Origin: Streptomyces sp. NBC_00820
GTDB taxonomy: Bacteria > Actinomycetota > Actinomycetes > Streptomycetales > Streptomycetaceae
Direction of reading: 5' to 3'
Assembly (NCBI RefSeq): GCF_036347055.1
Contig: NZ_CP108882.1
Span: forward strand, 4,506,501 to 4,570,500
Length of the DNA stretch: 64,000 nt
Notes under the pieces: model-generated
What the model saw: only the letters and a program-made list of their open reading frames with translations
Database searches by the model: none
What the model was told of the DNA's origin: nothing
Shown here: in pieces, positions 43,702 through 52,006 of the stretch
Numbering within the stretch: the first letter of the stretch is position 1
Layout of the letters: every line of letters begins with the position of its first letter
Program-made: the position numbers and the translations under genes

Positions 43702-44484
43702 TCAGCCCTGTGTGGCGTCCGGCGTGGCCTCCTCCGCCGCGGAGGCCGCTGCCGAGGCCGCCTTCTTCTGGTCCAGCAGCATCGCCAGCACCCGGTCGAC
43801 GTAGGCCTCGGTCGCGGCCTTGGTGATGCCGAGGCCGCTGAGGACGCCTTCGCCGTTCTCGTGTTCCAGGAGGGCGAGCAGGATGTGCTCGGTGCCGATG
43901 TAGTTGTGGCCGAGCCGGAGCGCCTCGCGGAAGGTGAGTTCGAGGACCTTCTTGGCCTCCGGGCCGTAGGGGACGAGGTCGGGGGCGTTCTCGGCGGCCG
44001 GCGGGAGGGCGTCGGACGCGGCCTGGCGCAGCGAGTCGAGCAGGACGCCCTGGGTGGTGATCGCCTTCGCGGCCAGGCCCTCCGGCTCCGCCAGCAGGCC
44101 GAGGACCAGGTGCTCGGGGCGGCCCTCGGCGTTGTGGGCCGCCACGGCCTCGTTGTGCGCGGACATGACCACGTTCCGCGCGCGCGGGGTGTAGCGGCTG
44201 AAGCCCTGGCTGAGGTCGAGGTCGGTCGACTCCTTCGTGACGAACCGCTTCTGTGCCGCCTGCCGGGTCACGCCCATGCTCTTGCCGATCTCGGTCCAGG
44301 ACGCGCCCGAGCGGCGGGCCTGGTCGACGAAGTGGCCGATCAGGTGGTCGGCGACGTCACCGAGGTGATCGGCGGCGATCACCGCGTCCTGGAGCTGGTC
44401 CAGGGGTTCGGGGTGGACCTTCTTGATGGCATCGATGAGGTCGTCCAGGCGGACGGATGCCGGGATGTTCGAGTTGGTTGCCAT
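43702..44484 (-). CDS. HTH-Clp_N protein, probable autoregulated repressor
   Basis: A 260-residue protein with an N-terminal helix-turn-helix (SWTEIGKSMGVTRQAAQKRF, residues ~62-81). Two Clp_N repeats follow (~95-150 and ~175-235), the double helical domain that ClpA/ClpC use to bind adaptors. There is no AAA+ domain, so it is not a chaperone. It could be a regulator that senses Clp adaptors or substrates, or a decoy. Two copies of TGTCAAC-N5-GTTGACA flank its start codon, which suggests it binds there itself. The C-terminus is an Ala/Glu-rich tail. Start ATG 44484 matches the first helix of the family. Confidence 0.8.
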   Translation of the reverse strand: MATNSNIPASVRLDDLIDAIKKVHPEPLDQLQDAVIAADHLGDVADHLIGHFVDQARRSGASWTEIGKSMGVTRQAAQKRFVTKESTDLDLSQGFSRYTPRARNVVMSAHNEAVAAHNAEGRPEHLVLGLLAEPEGLAAKAITTQGVLLDSLRQAASDALPPAAENAPDLVPYGPEAKKVLELTFREALRLGHNYIGTEHILLALLEHENGEGVLSGLGITKAATEAYVDRVLAMLLDQKKAASAAASAAEEATPDATQG

Positions 44485-44533
44485 GTGTCAACCGTAAGTT
44501 GACACCCGAGGCCTGTCAACCGATGGTTGACAG
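44485..44533. promoter_or_regulatory. Twin operators TGTCAAC-N5-GTTGACA
   Basis: Operator 1 (44485-44505) pairs GTGTCAAC and GTTGACAC around CGTAA and begins at the base next to the start codon. Operator 2 (44513-44533) pairs CTGTCAACC and GGTTGACAG around GAT. Their centres are 28 bp apart. Both lie in the promoter/leader of the HTH-Clp_N gene and probably mediate autorepression. Confidence 0.75.
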
Positions 44534-44636
44534 TCGATTTCGGTCGTTCGCCGCGCCCCTTCTCGAGGTGCCTCGTTGGGCAACCCGGTCGCCTCCTCCC
44601 GGAGTTGCGCGTCGCCGGGCAGCCGACCGCGAAATG

Positions 44637-44657
44637 TTGTCCACAGGCTGTGGACAG
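44637..44657. promoter_or_regulatory. Inverted DnaA-box pair
   Basis: TTGTCCACA, the Streptomyces DnaA-box consensus, is followed after GGC by the inverted TGTGGACAG, forming a 9-bp inverted repeat (TGTCCACAG/CTGTGGACA) 43 bp before the DUF2786 gene start. It could bind DnaA or be the operator of another regulator. Confidence 0.55.
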
Positions 44658-44698
44658 CCGAAGTCGGACTGTCGGTGCCGCATGGCACGATCGACAGC

Positions 44699-45856
44699 GT
44701 GACCAGCACTGCCAGTACCGTCGAGCGGGCTTTCCGGGCCGCCCTCTACGACGACACCGACGCCGGACTCGACACCGGCGCGTCCCTGCTCGCCGCCGAC
44801 CCCGCTGTGGACCCCGAACTCGCCCTGCGAGGGGAGGAGTTCGTGGCGACCGCCTGGCAGCGCGGCTGGCAGCCGGCCGATGTCGTACGGCTGGTGCGGC
44901 GCGAACTGGACGAGACGCACGTGCGTCTCGCCGCGGGCCTGATCCGCGCGCAGGCGGGCCGGGACCGTCCGCGAGGGCACCGCTGGGCCGCGCAGCTCGA
45001 CGCCCTGACCGAGCAGACGACGGACCCCGCGCGCGGAAGCGACCGGTTCTCGCACGCCACCGTCGTCCTGGAGCTGTACCGCCTGCTGCTGCGCCTGCCC
45101 GCCCTGGAGCCCCTGGAGGATTCCCCGCGCTCCCGGCCGCGCCCGGGCGGGGAGGTGTCCCCCGGCCGCGACGCCGGTTCCGGCGCCTCCCGCATGCTCA
45201 CCCGCATCCGCGCGCTGCTCGCCAAGGCCGAGGCCACCGGCTACCCGGAGGAGGCGGAGGCCCTGACCGCCAAGGCGCAGGAGCTGATGGCACGGCACAG
45301 CGTGGACGAGGCGCTGCTCGCCGCGGCGGCGTCCGCGCCCGACGTGCCCGGGGCCTGCCGTGTCGGCGTCGAGCCGCCGTACGAGCAGGCCAAGGCCGTG
45401 CTGCTGGACGCGGTCGCCCGCGCCAACCACTGCCGCGCGGTGTGGAACGAACCGCTCGCCTTCTCCACGGTCGTCGGCTTCGAGGCGGACCTGGAGGCGG
45501 TCGAACTGCTCCACACCTCGCTGCTGGTGCAGGCCACGCACGCGATGGCCAGGGCCGAGGCCGCGCAGCGGGCCGGCGGCCGCAAGCGCACCAAGACCTT
45601 CCGGCAGTCGTTCCTCGCGGCGTACGCGCACCGCGTCGGCGACCGGCTGGCGGCCGCCGCCGCCGAGACCCAGGTCACCCAGGATCTGCTGCCGGTGCTG
45701 GCCACGCGCGCGGCAGCCGTCACCGACCGCACGGAGCGCATGTTCCCGGACACCACCACGAGCCGGCTGCGCGGGGTGAACGACGCGGCGGGCTGGACGG
45801 AGGGTGCCAGGGCCGCGGACGAGGCACAGGTCAGGGCCCGCCCCAGGCTGCCGTGA
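44699..45856 (+). CDS. DUF2786-domain protein
   Basis: A 385-residue cytosolic protein of unknown function. A DUF2786 module is visible at about residues 161-200 (RMLTRIRALLAKAEATGYPEEAEALTAKAQ, then LMARHSVDEALL). Residues before it form an actinobacterial N-terminal domain without recognisable motifs. The later part is helical and Ala/Arg-rich. The GTG start gives a sensible N-terminus, but its ribosome binding site is poor, so leaderless translation is possible. The inverted DnaA-box pair lies just upstream. DUF2786 proteins also occur in phages, which does not by itself indicate transfer here. Confidence 0.75.
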   Translation: MTSTASTVERAFRAALYDDTDAGLDTGASLLAADPAVDPELALRGEEFVATAWQRGWQPADVVRLVRRELDETHVRLAAGLIRAQAGRDRPRGHRWAAQLDALTEQTTDPARGSDRFSHATVVLELYRLLLRLPALEPLEDSPRSRPRPGGEVSPGRDAGSGASRMLTRIRALLAKAEATGYPEEAEALTAKAQELMARHSVDEALLAAAASAPDVPGACRVGVEPPYEQAKAVLLDAVARANHCRAVWNEPLAFSTVVGFEADLEAVELLHTSLLVQATHAMARAEAAQRAGGRKRTKTFRQSFLAAYAHRVGDRLAAAAAETQVTQDLLPVLATRAAAVTDRTERMFPDTTTSRLRGVNDAAGWTEGARAADEAQVRARPRLP

Positions 45857-45934
45857 CCGCCGGCGCCCGGTGCCCGGGTGCCCGTCCCGGCCGGTCCGGG
45901 CGGCGACCCGCGCCGGACCCGGACCGCCGTACCG

Positions 45935-46456
45935 TCAGTCCCCGGCCTGCTGGAACGCGCTGACCGAGGCGTCCACGTCGCTCCGGCCGCCCTTGCCGGC
46001 GACCGGGCCGTACTTCCAGGGGAAGCTCTGGGACGCGCCGCCGCCCGGCAGGGTGATGCTCATGGAGGTCGCGTTCAGCGCCTTGGCGTCGCCGTCCTTG
46101 CCCCGCACGTAGGCGACGGTGAAGCCGGCCGAGTCGCCCTTGGCGAGCTTCAGCTTCTGGGCCTGCGCGCCCTGCTGGACGGCCAGTTTGGCGGTACGGC
46201 CCTCCTGGCCGAGGGTGACCGAGGGGAAGTGGTCCAGGGTGCAGGGCGCACTCTGGTTGGTGATGCTGACGGGCACCTCGCCGCTGTCTCCGGCGGCGGG
46301 GGCCACGCTCGCCGAGCCGACCTCGACGGAGACCGAGCCGATCGCGCAGGCGGAGCCTGCCTTCGGCTTGCTGCTCCCGCTGCTTCCCCCGTCGTCGCAG
46401 GCGGTCAGGGCGAGGGCGGCGGCGAGAACGGTGACGGTGAGCGGAATGGCGCGCAT
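45935..46456 (-). CDS. DUF4232-type secreted lipoprotein
   Basis: A 173-residue lipoprotein: signal peptide with lipobox LTAC (Cys at residue 20), a Gly/Ser tether, then a beta-rich domain with the DUF4232 pattern (paired cysteines in SACAIG and APCTLDHFPSVTL). It is probably an extracytoplasmic binding or structural domain. The role is unknown. The ATG follows GAGGAC at 6 nt. It is followed by a second lipoprotein gene upstream on the same strand, 83 bp away. Confidence 0.8.
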   Translation of the reverse strand: MRAIPLTVTVLAAALALTACDDGGSSGSSKPKAGSACAIGSVSVEVGSASVAPAAGDSGEVPVSITNQSAPCTLDHFPSVTLGQEGRTAKLAVQQGAQAQKLKLAKGDSAGFTVAYVRGKDGDAKALNATSMSITLPGGGASQSFPWKYGPVAGKGGRSDVDASVSAFQQAGD

Positions 46457-46539
46457 GAACTGGTCCTCATCGAGGTCGTGGCGGGTCTCCCCGCATCATG
46501 GCGCCTGCGCCCGGGGCGCGTGCACGCGCCCCTCCCGAT

Positions 46540-47049
46540 TCACCGGTTCAGGTCTGTCGGCAGCCCCGAGGGCAGCTTGCCGCCCTCGGCCTTGGTGTAC
46601 GTCTCCTGGCCGAGCTTGCCCGACCAGGTCACCTTCAGGCCGTCCCCGCTCACCGAGTCGACCATTCCGGCGCCCCGGTCCTTGCTGCCGTCCGTACAGG
46701 TCAGGCGGATCATCTCCATGCCCCCCTCCTCGCCCGCGGTGCCGCTGCACACGGACCCGCCGGTGGCGAAGAGCCCGGCCTGCTTCCCGGTGATCACCAG
46801 GGCGACGACCTTGCCCCCGCTGGTGGTGATCCAGCTGCCCTGGAGCTTGCCGGAGGTGCCCGTCCCGGCACCGGTCGCGCCGCCCGAGCCGGCGGTGGAC
46901 GTGGGGGTCGCGCTCGCGCCGGTCGAGCCGCCGTCCTCGGAGCCGCCGCCCCCGCCGCACGCGGTCAGCGTGAGCGTGCCCACCAGTACCGCGCCCATCA
47001 GCCCCGCGGCCGCTGCAGCGGTCCGCACCCTCGCAGTCGCCGTCGTCAC
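46540..47049 (-). CDS. Small secreted lipoprotein
   Basis: A 169-residue lipoprotein with lipobox LTAC (Cys31), a long Gly/Ser/Thr/Ala tether (~32-68) and a beta-rich globular part with two cysteines (SVCSGTAG, RLTCTDGS) likely to form a disulfide. I do not recognise the family. It may be co-transcribed with the DUF4232 lipoprotein that follows it. The ribosome binding site GGGAG is rather far (14 nt) from the chosen ATG, so the start is uncertain by a few codons. Confidence 0.72.
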   Translation of the reverse strand: MTTATARVRTAAAAAGLMGAVLVGTLTLTACGGGGGSEDGGSTGASATPTSTAGSGGATGAGTGTSGKLQGSWITTSGGKVVALVITGKQAGLFATGGSVCSGTAGEEGGMEMIRLTCTDGSKDRGAGMVDSVSGDGLKVTWSGKLGQETYTKAEGGKLPSGLPTDLNR

Positions 47050-47497
47050 GTCAAGCTCCCAAGCTGTAGCCGGTCGCCCGGCCCCGGGGCGGTCCGCCCG
47101 TTCCGGGGGACACCCCTGACCGGAGGGTCCGCAGCAAGTTACCAGCCGTTACAGGGAGACTTCCGGACACCGGCCGGGAACCGCCGTGCGAGCCGTCGCG
47201 GGTCCCGCCGTGCGAGCCCCCGCGGGGCCGCCGTGCGAGCCGCCGTGGGACCCGCCGCGCGGGGTCTGGAACAGGAACGGCGCGGAACGCGTCTCTATCT
47301 GGTGCACGAAAAAGTTCGACCCGGACGATCCGGCGCGGAGAATGGCGCGGATGATCATGGACGGGGCCGGAGCGGGCGCGTACCGCACGCTTCGGGGGGC
47401 AGACGCTGGAACGGCTTCGGTGAAGTGGCTTGCGGCAGCGGCCGGTACGACGGTCGGCAAAGCGGTCGTCAAAGCTGTAATCGCGGCAACACCCCCC
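47050..47497. other. Intergenic region with CCGCCGTGCGAGCC repeats
   Basis: About 450 bp without a supported gene. Three close copies of CCGCCGTGCGAGCC-like sequence occur between 47180 and 47245 at about 24-bp spacing. A frame on the plus strand is open here but has poor codon bias and no ribosome binding site. Confidence 0.4.
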
Positions 47498-47525
47498 GTG
47501 CACGTGCATCTGCTCATGCATCTGC
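47498..47525 (+). promoter_or_regulatory. Shared promoter motif, copy A (DUF397 gene)
   Basis: GTGCACGTGCATCTGC, three bases, then TGCATCTGC: two TGCATCTGC direct repeats 12 bp apart, the first within a palindromic GTGCAC/GTGC context. A possible -10 (TATGAT, 47539-47544) follows at 13 bp, so the motif covers the -35 region. The same arrangement occurs in inverse orientation before the RsbW-like gene (48552-48579). Confidence 0.7.
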
Positions 47526-47606
47526 ACATGAACAAGGTTATGATCCGGGTCAGTTGACCACAGCATCCATGGCCACATCAGCCAGTGCACCATCGGGGAG
47601 CGACCT

Positions 47607-47876
47607 GTGGACCGCGACGTCGACAACGCTTACGGGGGGTATGACGTGTACAACGGCATGGCTGCGACGCAGCTTGACGGAGTGGCCTGGCAGAAGAGCC
47701 GGCACAGCAATTCGCAGGGTTCGTGCGTGGAGTTCGCGCGGCTGCCCGGCGGCGAGGTGGCCGTACGCAACTCGCGGTTCCCGGACGGGCCCGCGCTCGT
47801 CTACACGCGCGCGGAGATCGAGGCGATGCTCCTCGGCGTCAAGGACGGCGAGTTCGACCATCTCGTGGTCGGCTGA
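47607..47876 (+). CDS. DUF397 protein
   Basis: An 89-residue DUF397 protein: WQKSRHSNSQGSCVEFARLPGGEVAVRNSRFPDGPALVYTRAEIEAML is the family core in order. DUF397 proteins in Streptomyces are encoded next to XRE regulators with DUF5753 and RsbW-like proteins, as in the whiJ-type and Scr1/Scr2 loci. They modulate the regulator's activity and so differentiation or antibiotic production. The GTG start follows GGGGAG at 6 nt. It is separated by 104 bp from the convergent RsbW-like gene, and the matching XRE gene lies 900 bp further on. Confidence 0.9.
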   Translation: MDRDVDNAYGGYDVYNGMAATQLDGVAWQKSRHSNSQGSCVEFARLPGGEVAVRNSRFPDGPALVYTRAEIEAMLLGVKDGEFDHLVVG

Positions 47877-47980
47877 CCCCCGTTCACCTGCCGGTACGGG
47901 CGATGGCAACGATGTCGAGGCGTGGCGCGAGCGGTCGTGTACGCGCGTAGACGCTGCGCGCCGGTCGGTGTCGCAAGCCG

Positions 47981-48478
47981 TCAGCCGGGCGGATGGAGCC
48001 GGAACAGCGCCCAGACCACCTTGCCGCTGAGGGTGCCCGCGAGCGGGTGCCATCCCCAGCTGTCGGCGAAGGAGTCGACCAGGAACAGGCCGCGCCCCGA
48101 CTCGGCGGAGAAGTCGTCAGAGTCGCTCGGCACCGGGGTCTCGTGGCTGGGGTCGCGCACCGCGCACACCAGCCGGTCGGTCCAGCGCATCAGGTGCAGC
48201 CTGACGGACGGCGGCCGTTCGGTCCCGCCCGCCGTGCCGTCCGGAAGCGCGTGCCGCAGGGCGTTGGTGGCGAGTTCCGAGACGACCAGGCATATGTCGT
48301 CGAAGCGGTCGCCGACGTCCCACTGGTCGAGGGTGCCCCGGGTGAAGTGCCGGGCCTCGCGCACCGCTTCGTAGCGAGCGGGCAGGGCGCAGGAGGCGGC
48401 GCTGGCCACGGCCGAGGGGTCGAGTGGCGGAAGGCCCTGCCGTAACGGCTTGAGCATGGTCGATCCATTCGTTCCCAT
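47981..48478 (-). CDS. RsbW-like ATP-binding protein (anti-sigma/kinase family)
   Basis: A 165-residue HATPase_c_2 protein: N-box ELATNALRHA near residue 76, then a G1-like segment SGRGLFLVDSFADSWGW near 135 and the closing GKVVWALF. The conserved N-box asparagine suggests real ATP binding. The partner sigma factor is unknown. The ATG at 48478 follows GGGAG at 8 nt. A longer open frame upstream lacks codon bias. It shares its promoter motif with the DUF397 gene, so both are probably controlled by the same protein, most simply the XRE regulator downstream. Confidence 0.88.
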   Translation of the reverse strand: MGTNGSTMLKPLRQGLPPLDPSAVASAASCALPARYEAVREARHFTRGTLDQWDVGDRFDDICLVVSELATNALRHALPDGTAGGTERPPSVRLHLMRWTDRLVCAVRDPSHETPVPSDSDDFSAESGRGLFLVDSFADSWGWHPLAGTLSGKVVWALFRLHPPG

Positions 48479-48551
48479 GCGAGGCACTCCCGGGAATTCG
48501 CGGTCGTTGCGATGCAGCGGTGGCGCGGGACCATGGTTTCGGATGGGGAGA

Positions 48552-48579
48552 GCAGATGCAAGGGCAGATGCACGTGCAC
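48552..48579 (-). promoter_or_regulatory. Shared promoter motif, copy B (RsbW-like gene)
   Basis: Read on the minus strand it is GTGCACGTGCATCTGC, CCT, TGCATCTGC, identical to copy A except for the 3-base spacer. It lies 74 bp upstream of the RsbW-like gene start. A matching -10 is less clear than for copy A. The rest of 48479-48776 holds the promoter region of the XRE gene and nothing else I can assign. Confidence 0.7.
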
Positions 48580-48776
48580 GCGACCGAATTGAGCCTGCCC
48601 GTACCGCTTCTTGGCCATTTTTTCCGCCATCTTCGCCGTCGGATCGCGTCAGAGGTCCGGACCTCTCCCCCTGGAAACGGCCGAGGGCTTTCCGTTTCTG
48701 TAATCGTGCGAGTACTGCTCGAAGTGTTTTAGTGGCAGACTTCGGGCCCTGAAGACGGTTGGGGAGGCTGGCGAAC

Positions 48777-49637
48777 GTGAGCGCGGGAGAGCCCGGATCG
48801 GTGGTGCGGCGTATGCTGCTCGGCTCGCAACTGAGGCGACTGCGTGAGGCGCGGGGGATCACGCGTGAGGCGGCGGGGTACGCGATCCGCGCGTCCGAGT
48901 CGAAGATCAGCCGGATGGAACTGGGCCGGGTGAGCTTCAAGACCAGAGACGTGGAAGACCTGCTGACGCTGTACGGCATCACCGACGGGGCGGAGCGCGA
49001 GTCGCTCCTCTCCCTGGCCCGTGAGGCCAACGTGGCGGGCTGGTGGCACAGTTACAACGACGTGCTCCCCAGCTGGTTCCCCACCTACGTCGGCCTGGAG
49101 GGCGCGGCGTCTTTGATCCGGGTCTACGAGGTGCAGTTCGTTCACGGCCTGCTGCAGACCGAGCAGTACGCGCGCGCGGTCGTCCGGCGCGGCATGAAGG
49201 GCGCGAGCGCGGCCGACGTCGAACGCCGCGTGGCGCTGCGCCTGGAGCGGCAGAAGCACCTGCTCGGCGACGGCGCCCCCGAGTTCCACATCGTCCTGGA
49301 CGAGGCCGCCCTGCGCCGGCCGTACGGCGACCGCGAGGTGATGCGCGGCCAGCTCCAGCATCTGATCGACATCTCCGAACGCCCCAACGTGCGGCTGCAG
49401 ATCATGCCGTTCGGGTTCGGCGGGCACTCCGGGGAGAGCGGCGCCTTCACCATCCTCAGCTTCCCCGAGTCGGACCTGTCCGACGTGGTCTACCTGGAGC
49501 AGCTGACCAGCGCGCTCTACCTGGACAAGCGCGAGGACGTCACCCAGTACGAGCAGGCGCTGAAGGAGCTCCAGCAGGACAGTCCGGGCCCGGACGAGAG
49601 CCGCGATCTTCTGCGCGGACTCCTCCAACTCTCTTGA
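48777..49637 (+). CDS. XRE-family regulator with DUF5753 domain
   Basis: A 286-residue regulator: helix-turn-helix at ~20-75 (LRRLREARGITREAAGYAIRASESKISRME), then a DUF5753 domain (~100-280) with WWHSYNDVLPSWFPTYVGLEGAA and IRVYEVQFVHGLLQTEQYARAVV. This architecture is the Streptomyces WhiJ/Scr1 type that pairs with DUF397 proteins. The GTG start follows GGGGAGG with 9-nt spacing. I infer that it binds the TGCATCTGC motifs found upstream of the DUF397 and RsbW-like genes. Its own promoter lacks the motif. Confidence 0.9.
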   Translation: MSAGEPGSVVRRMLLGSQLRRLREARGITREAAGYAIRASESKISRMELGRVSFKTRDVEDLLTLYGITDGAERESLLSLAREANVAGWWHSYNDVLPSWFPTYVGLEGAASLIRVYEVQFVHGLLQTEQYARAVVRRGMKGASAADVERRVALRLERQKHLLGDGAPEFHIVLDEAALRRPYGDREVMRGQLQHLIDISERPNVRLQIMPFGFGGHSGESGAFTILSFPESDLSDVVYLEQLTSALYLDKREDVTQYEQALKELQQDSPGPDESRDLLRGLLQLS

Positions 49638-49707
49638 AACACAAGTACGATGACGCGCGATCAGATCATGGCGTGGACCTGGCTTCCACTGGCGATTGAG
49701 GGATCAC

Positions 49708-51168
49708 ATGTCGTCCTACTTCAGCGACCTGGCCCAGCAGTACATCGGCGGTGAATGGCGTCCGGGCACCGGTTCCTGGGACGTCATCGACTTCAACCCC
49801 TACGACGACGAGAAGCTGGCCTCGATCACGGTGGCGACGGTCGAGGAGGTCGACGAGGCCTACCGGAGCGCCGCGCGCGCCCAGAAGCAGTGGGCCGCGG
49901 CCAACCCGTACGCCCGGCGCGGGGTGTTCGAGCGGGCGCTGCGCATCCTGGAGGAGCGCGAGGCGGAGATCTCCGACCTGATCGTCGCCGAAGTGGGCGG
50001 CACGCGCGTGAAGGCGGGCTTCGAGCTGCACCTCGCCAAGGAGTTCCTGCGCGAGTCGATCCACCTGGCGCTGCGCCCCGAGGGCAAGATCGTGCCCTCC
50101 CCGATCGACGGCAAGGAGAACCGCGTCTACCGCGTGCCGGTCGGCGTCGTGGGCGTGATCAGCCCCTTCAACTTCCCGTTCCTGCTGTCGATCAAGTCGG
50201 TGGCTCCGGCGCTCGCCCTCGGCAACGGCGTGGTCCTCAAGCCGCACCAGAACACCCCGATCGCCGGCGGCACCCTGGTCGCGAAGATCTTCGAGGACGC
50301 GGGCCTGCCCGCCGGCCTGTTCAACGTCGTCGTCACCGACATAGCCGAGATCGGCGACGCCTTCATCGAGCACCCCATCCCCAAGGTCATTTCCTTCACC
50401 GGCTCCGACAGGGTCGGCCGGCACGTCGCCACCGTCTGCGCCAAGCACTTCAAGCGCACGGTGCTCGAACTGGGCGGCAACAGCGCGCTGGTGGTGCTGG
50501 ACGACGCCGACCTCGACTACGCCGTGGACGCGGCGGTCTTCAGCCGGTTCGTGCACCAGGGCCAGGCCTGCATGGCCGCCAACCGGGTGCTCGTGGACCG
50601 CTCGATAGCCGACGAGTTCACCGAGAAGTTCGTCGCCAAGGTCAGGACCCTCAAGGTCGGCGACCCGCGCGACCCGCAGACCGTCATCGGCCCGGTCATC
50701 AACACGACGCAGGCCAACGCTCTTTCGGGCACGGTCGAGCAGGCGCTCGCCGAGGGTGCCACGGCCCTGGTGCGCGGCACCGTCAGCGGCAACATGGTCG
50801 AGCCCAGCGTGCTCGCCGACGTGCCCGCCGACTCCGACCTGCTCCGCCAGGAGACCTTCGGCCCGGTCGTCTTCCTCATCCCGTTCGACGGCGAAGAGGA
50901 GGCGGTCGGGATCGTCAACGACTCTCCTTACGGCCTCAGCGGCGCCGTCCACACGGCCGACATCGAGCGCGGTGTGTCCTTCGCCCAGCAGATCGACACC
51001 GGCATGTTCCACGTCAACGACGGCACCGTGCACGACGAGCCGCTCGTCCCCTTCGGCGGTGAGAAGCACTCCGGCATCGGCCGCCTCAACGGCGAGACGA
51101 CCCTGGAGGCGTTCACCACGATCAAGTGGATCTCGGTGCAGCACGGCCGGAGCGGCTTCCCGTTCTAG
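49708..51168 (+). CDS. NAD(P)-dependent aldehyde dehydrogenase
   Basis: A 486-residue enzyme oxidising aldehydes to acids, possibly aromatic ones, since it resembles benzaldehyde/vanillin dehydrogenases. The catalytic residues are visible: Asn in SPFNFPF near 154, Glu254 in LELGGNS and the nucleophile Cys288 in GQACMA. FGPVVF and PFGGEKHSGIGRL complete the family pattern. The ATG follows GAGGG at 5 nt; an in-frame TTG four codons earlier is less likely. A 17-bp hairpin follows. The gene is only 70 bp after the XRE gene, so read-through between them is possible. Confidence 0.93.
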   Translation: MSSYFSDLAQQYIGGEWRPGTGSWDVIDFNPYDDEKLASITVATVEEVDEAYRSAARAQKQWAAANPYARRGVFERALRILEEREAEISDLIVAEVGGTRVKAGFELHLAKEFLRESIHLALRPEGKIVPSPIDGKENRVYRVPVGVVGVISPFNFPFLLSIKSVAPALALGNGVVLKPHQNTPIAGGTLVAKIFEDAGLPAGLFNVVVTDIAEIGDAFIEHPIPKVISFTGSDRVGRHVATVCAKHFKRTVLELGGNSALVVLDDADLDYAVDAAVFSRFVHQGQACMAANRVLVDRSIADEFTEKFVAKVRTLKVGDPRDPQTVIGPVINTTQANALSGTVEQALAEGATALVRGTVSGNMVEPSVLADVPADSDLLRQETFGPVVFLIPFDGEEEAVGIVNDSPYGLSGAVHTADIERGVSFAQQIDTGMFHVNDGTVHDEPLVPFGGEKHSGIGRLNGETTLEAFTTIKWISVQHGRSGFPF

Positions 51169-51242
51169 GCCCCGCGCCGGCCGCCCTCGCGCGGGTCTCT
51201 CCCACGCCGGATTCCGCGCGGCAGGATTTTTCCGTCCGCTGC

Positions 51243-51279
51243 CGGGCCCTTGAGGACAGGATCTGTCCTCAAGGGCCCG
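51243..51279 (+). terminator. Aldehyde dehydrogenase terminator
   Basis: A 17-bp perfect stem (51243-51259 with 51263-51279) closed by a GAT loop, with no T-run after it. It sits 74 bp after the stop and 64 bp before the next start. Confidence 0.8.
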
Positions 51280-51343
51280 TAGCGTCGCCGGTGTCGAGTC
51301 AGGGAATGCCGGGGAGACCCGGCCCGATGAAAGGCGGCCGGTC

Positions 51344-51886
51344 ATGGTCACTCACGTAGGCGCGGAGGACCGGGGCGACGAGCGTGGTGCGCTGCTGTCG
51401 TTCCTGGAGGCGGAGCGCGGCGGCATCCGCAGGGCGCTGCTGGGGCTGACGGAGGAGCAGGCCCGCTCCCGCCCCAGCGCGAGCGAGCTGTCCCTGGGCG
51501 GCCTGCTCAAGCATGTCGCCGAGGTGGAACAGAGCTGGCTGGCCCGGGCCAGGCAGGAGCCGCCGGCGGTCCACCGCGACCGGTCGAGCTGGCACGAGAG
51601 CTTCGAGCTGACCGGTGACGAGACGGTCGCCACGCAGCTCGCGTACTGGGCGGAGGTCGCCGCCGAGACGGAGAAGTACATCCGTTCCGCGCCCAGCCTG
51701 GACGACACCTTCCCGCTGCCGGACCAGCCCTGGTTCCCGCCGGAGGGCCGCGTCTCCCTGCGCTGGCTGTGCCTGCACCTGATCCGCGAGACCGCCCGGC
51801 ACGCCGGTCACGCCGACATCGTCCGGGAGTCCCTGGACGGGAAGACCGCCTTCGAACTGGTGGCCCTGGAACAGGCCGGCAGTTAG
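51344..51886 (+). CDS. DinB-fold protein (DUF664)
   Basis: A 180-residue four-helix-bundle protein of the DinB/DUF664 superfamily. SLGGLLKHVAEVEQSWL near residue 50 provides the first metal-binding histidine, and HLIRETARHAGHADIVRE near 145 provides the others. Such proteins include mycothiol- or bacillithiol-dependent S-transferases and others of unknown activity; the substrate cannot be told. The ATG follows AAAGGCGG. It converges on the glutamate decarboxylase gene, 120 bp away, with no strong hairpin in between. Confidence 0.85.
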   Translation: MVTHVGAEDRGDERGALLSFLEAERGGIRRALLGLTEEQARSRPSASELSLGGLLKHVAEVEQSWLARARQEPPAVHRDRSSWHESFELTGDETVATQLAYWAEVAAETEKYIRSAPSLDDTFPLPDQPWFPPEGRVSLRWLCLHLIRETARHAGHADIVRESLDGKTAFELVALEQAGS

Positions 51887-52006
51887 CGGCGCGACCGTCG
51901 GCCGGGGCACCCTGCCGGCCAGGGCCTTTCTTCCGGATCAGGCCGGCTCCGGTCTGCGGTGCCTTCTGGCGACCCCGCGACCCCGGCAAGATCCGGAAGA
52001 GAGGCC

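Noticed and set aside
47186..47557. Plus-strand frame before the DUF397 gene
   Set aside because: It consists of repetitive intergenic sequence and the promoter motif, without ribosome binding site or codon bias.
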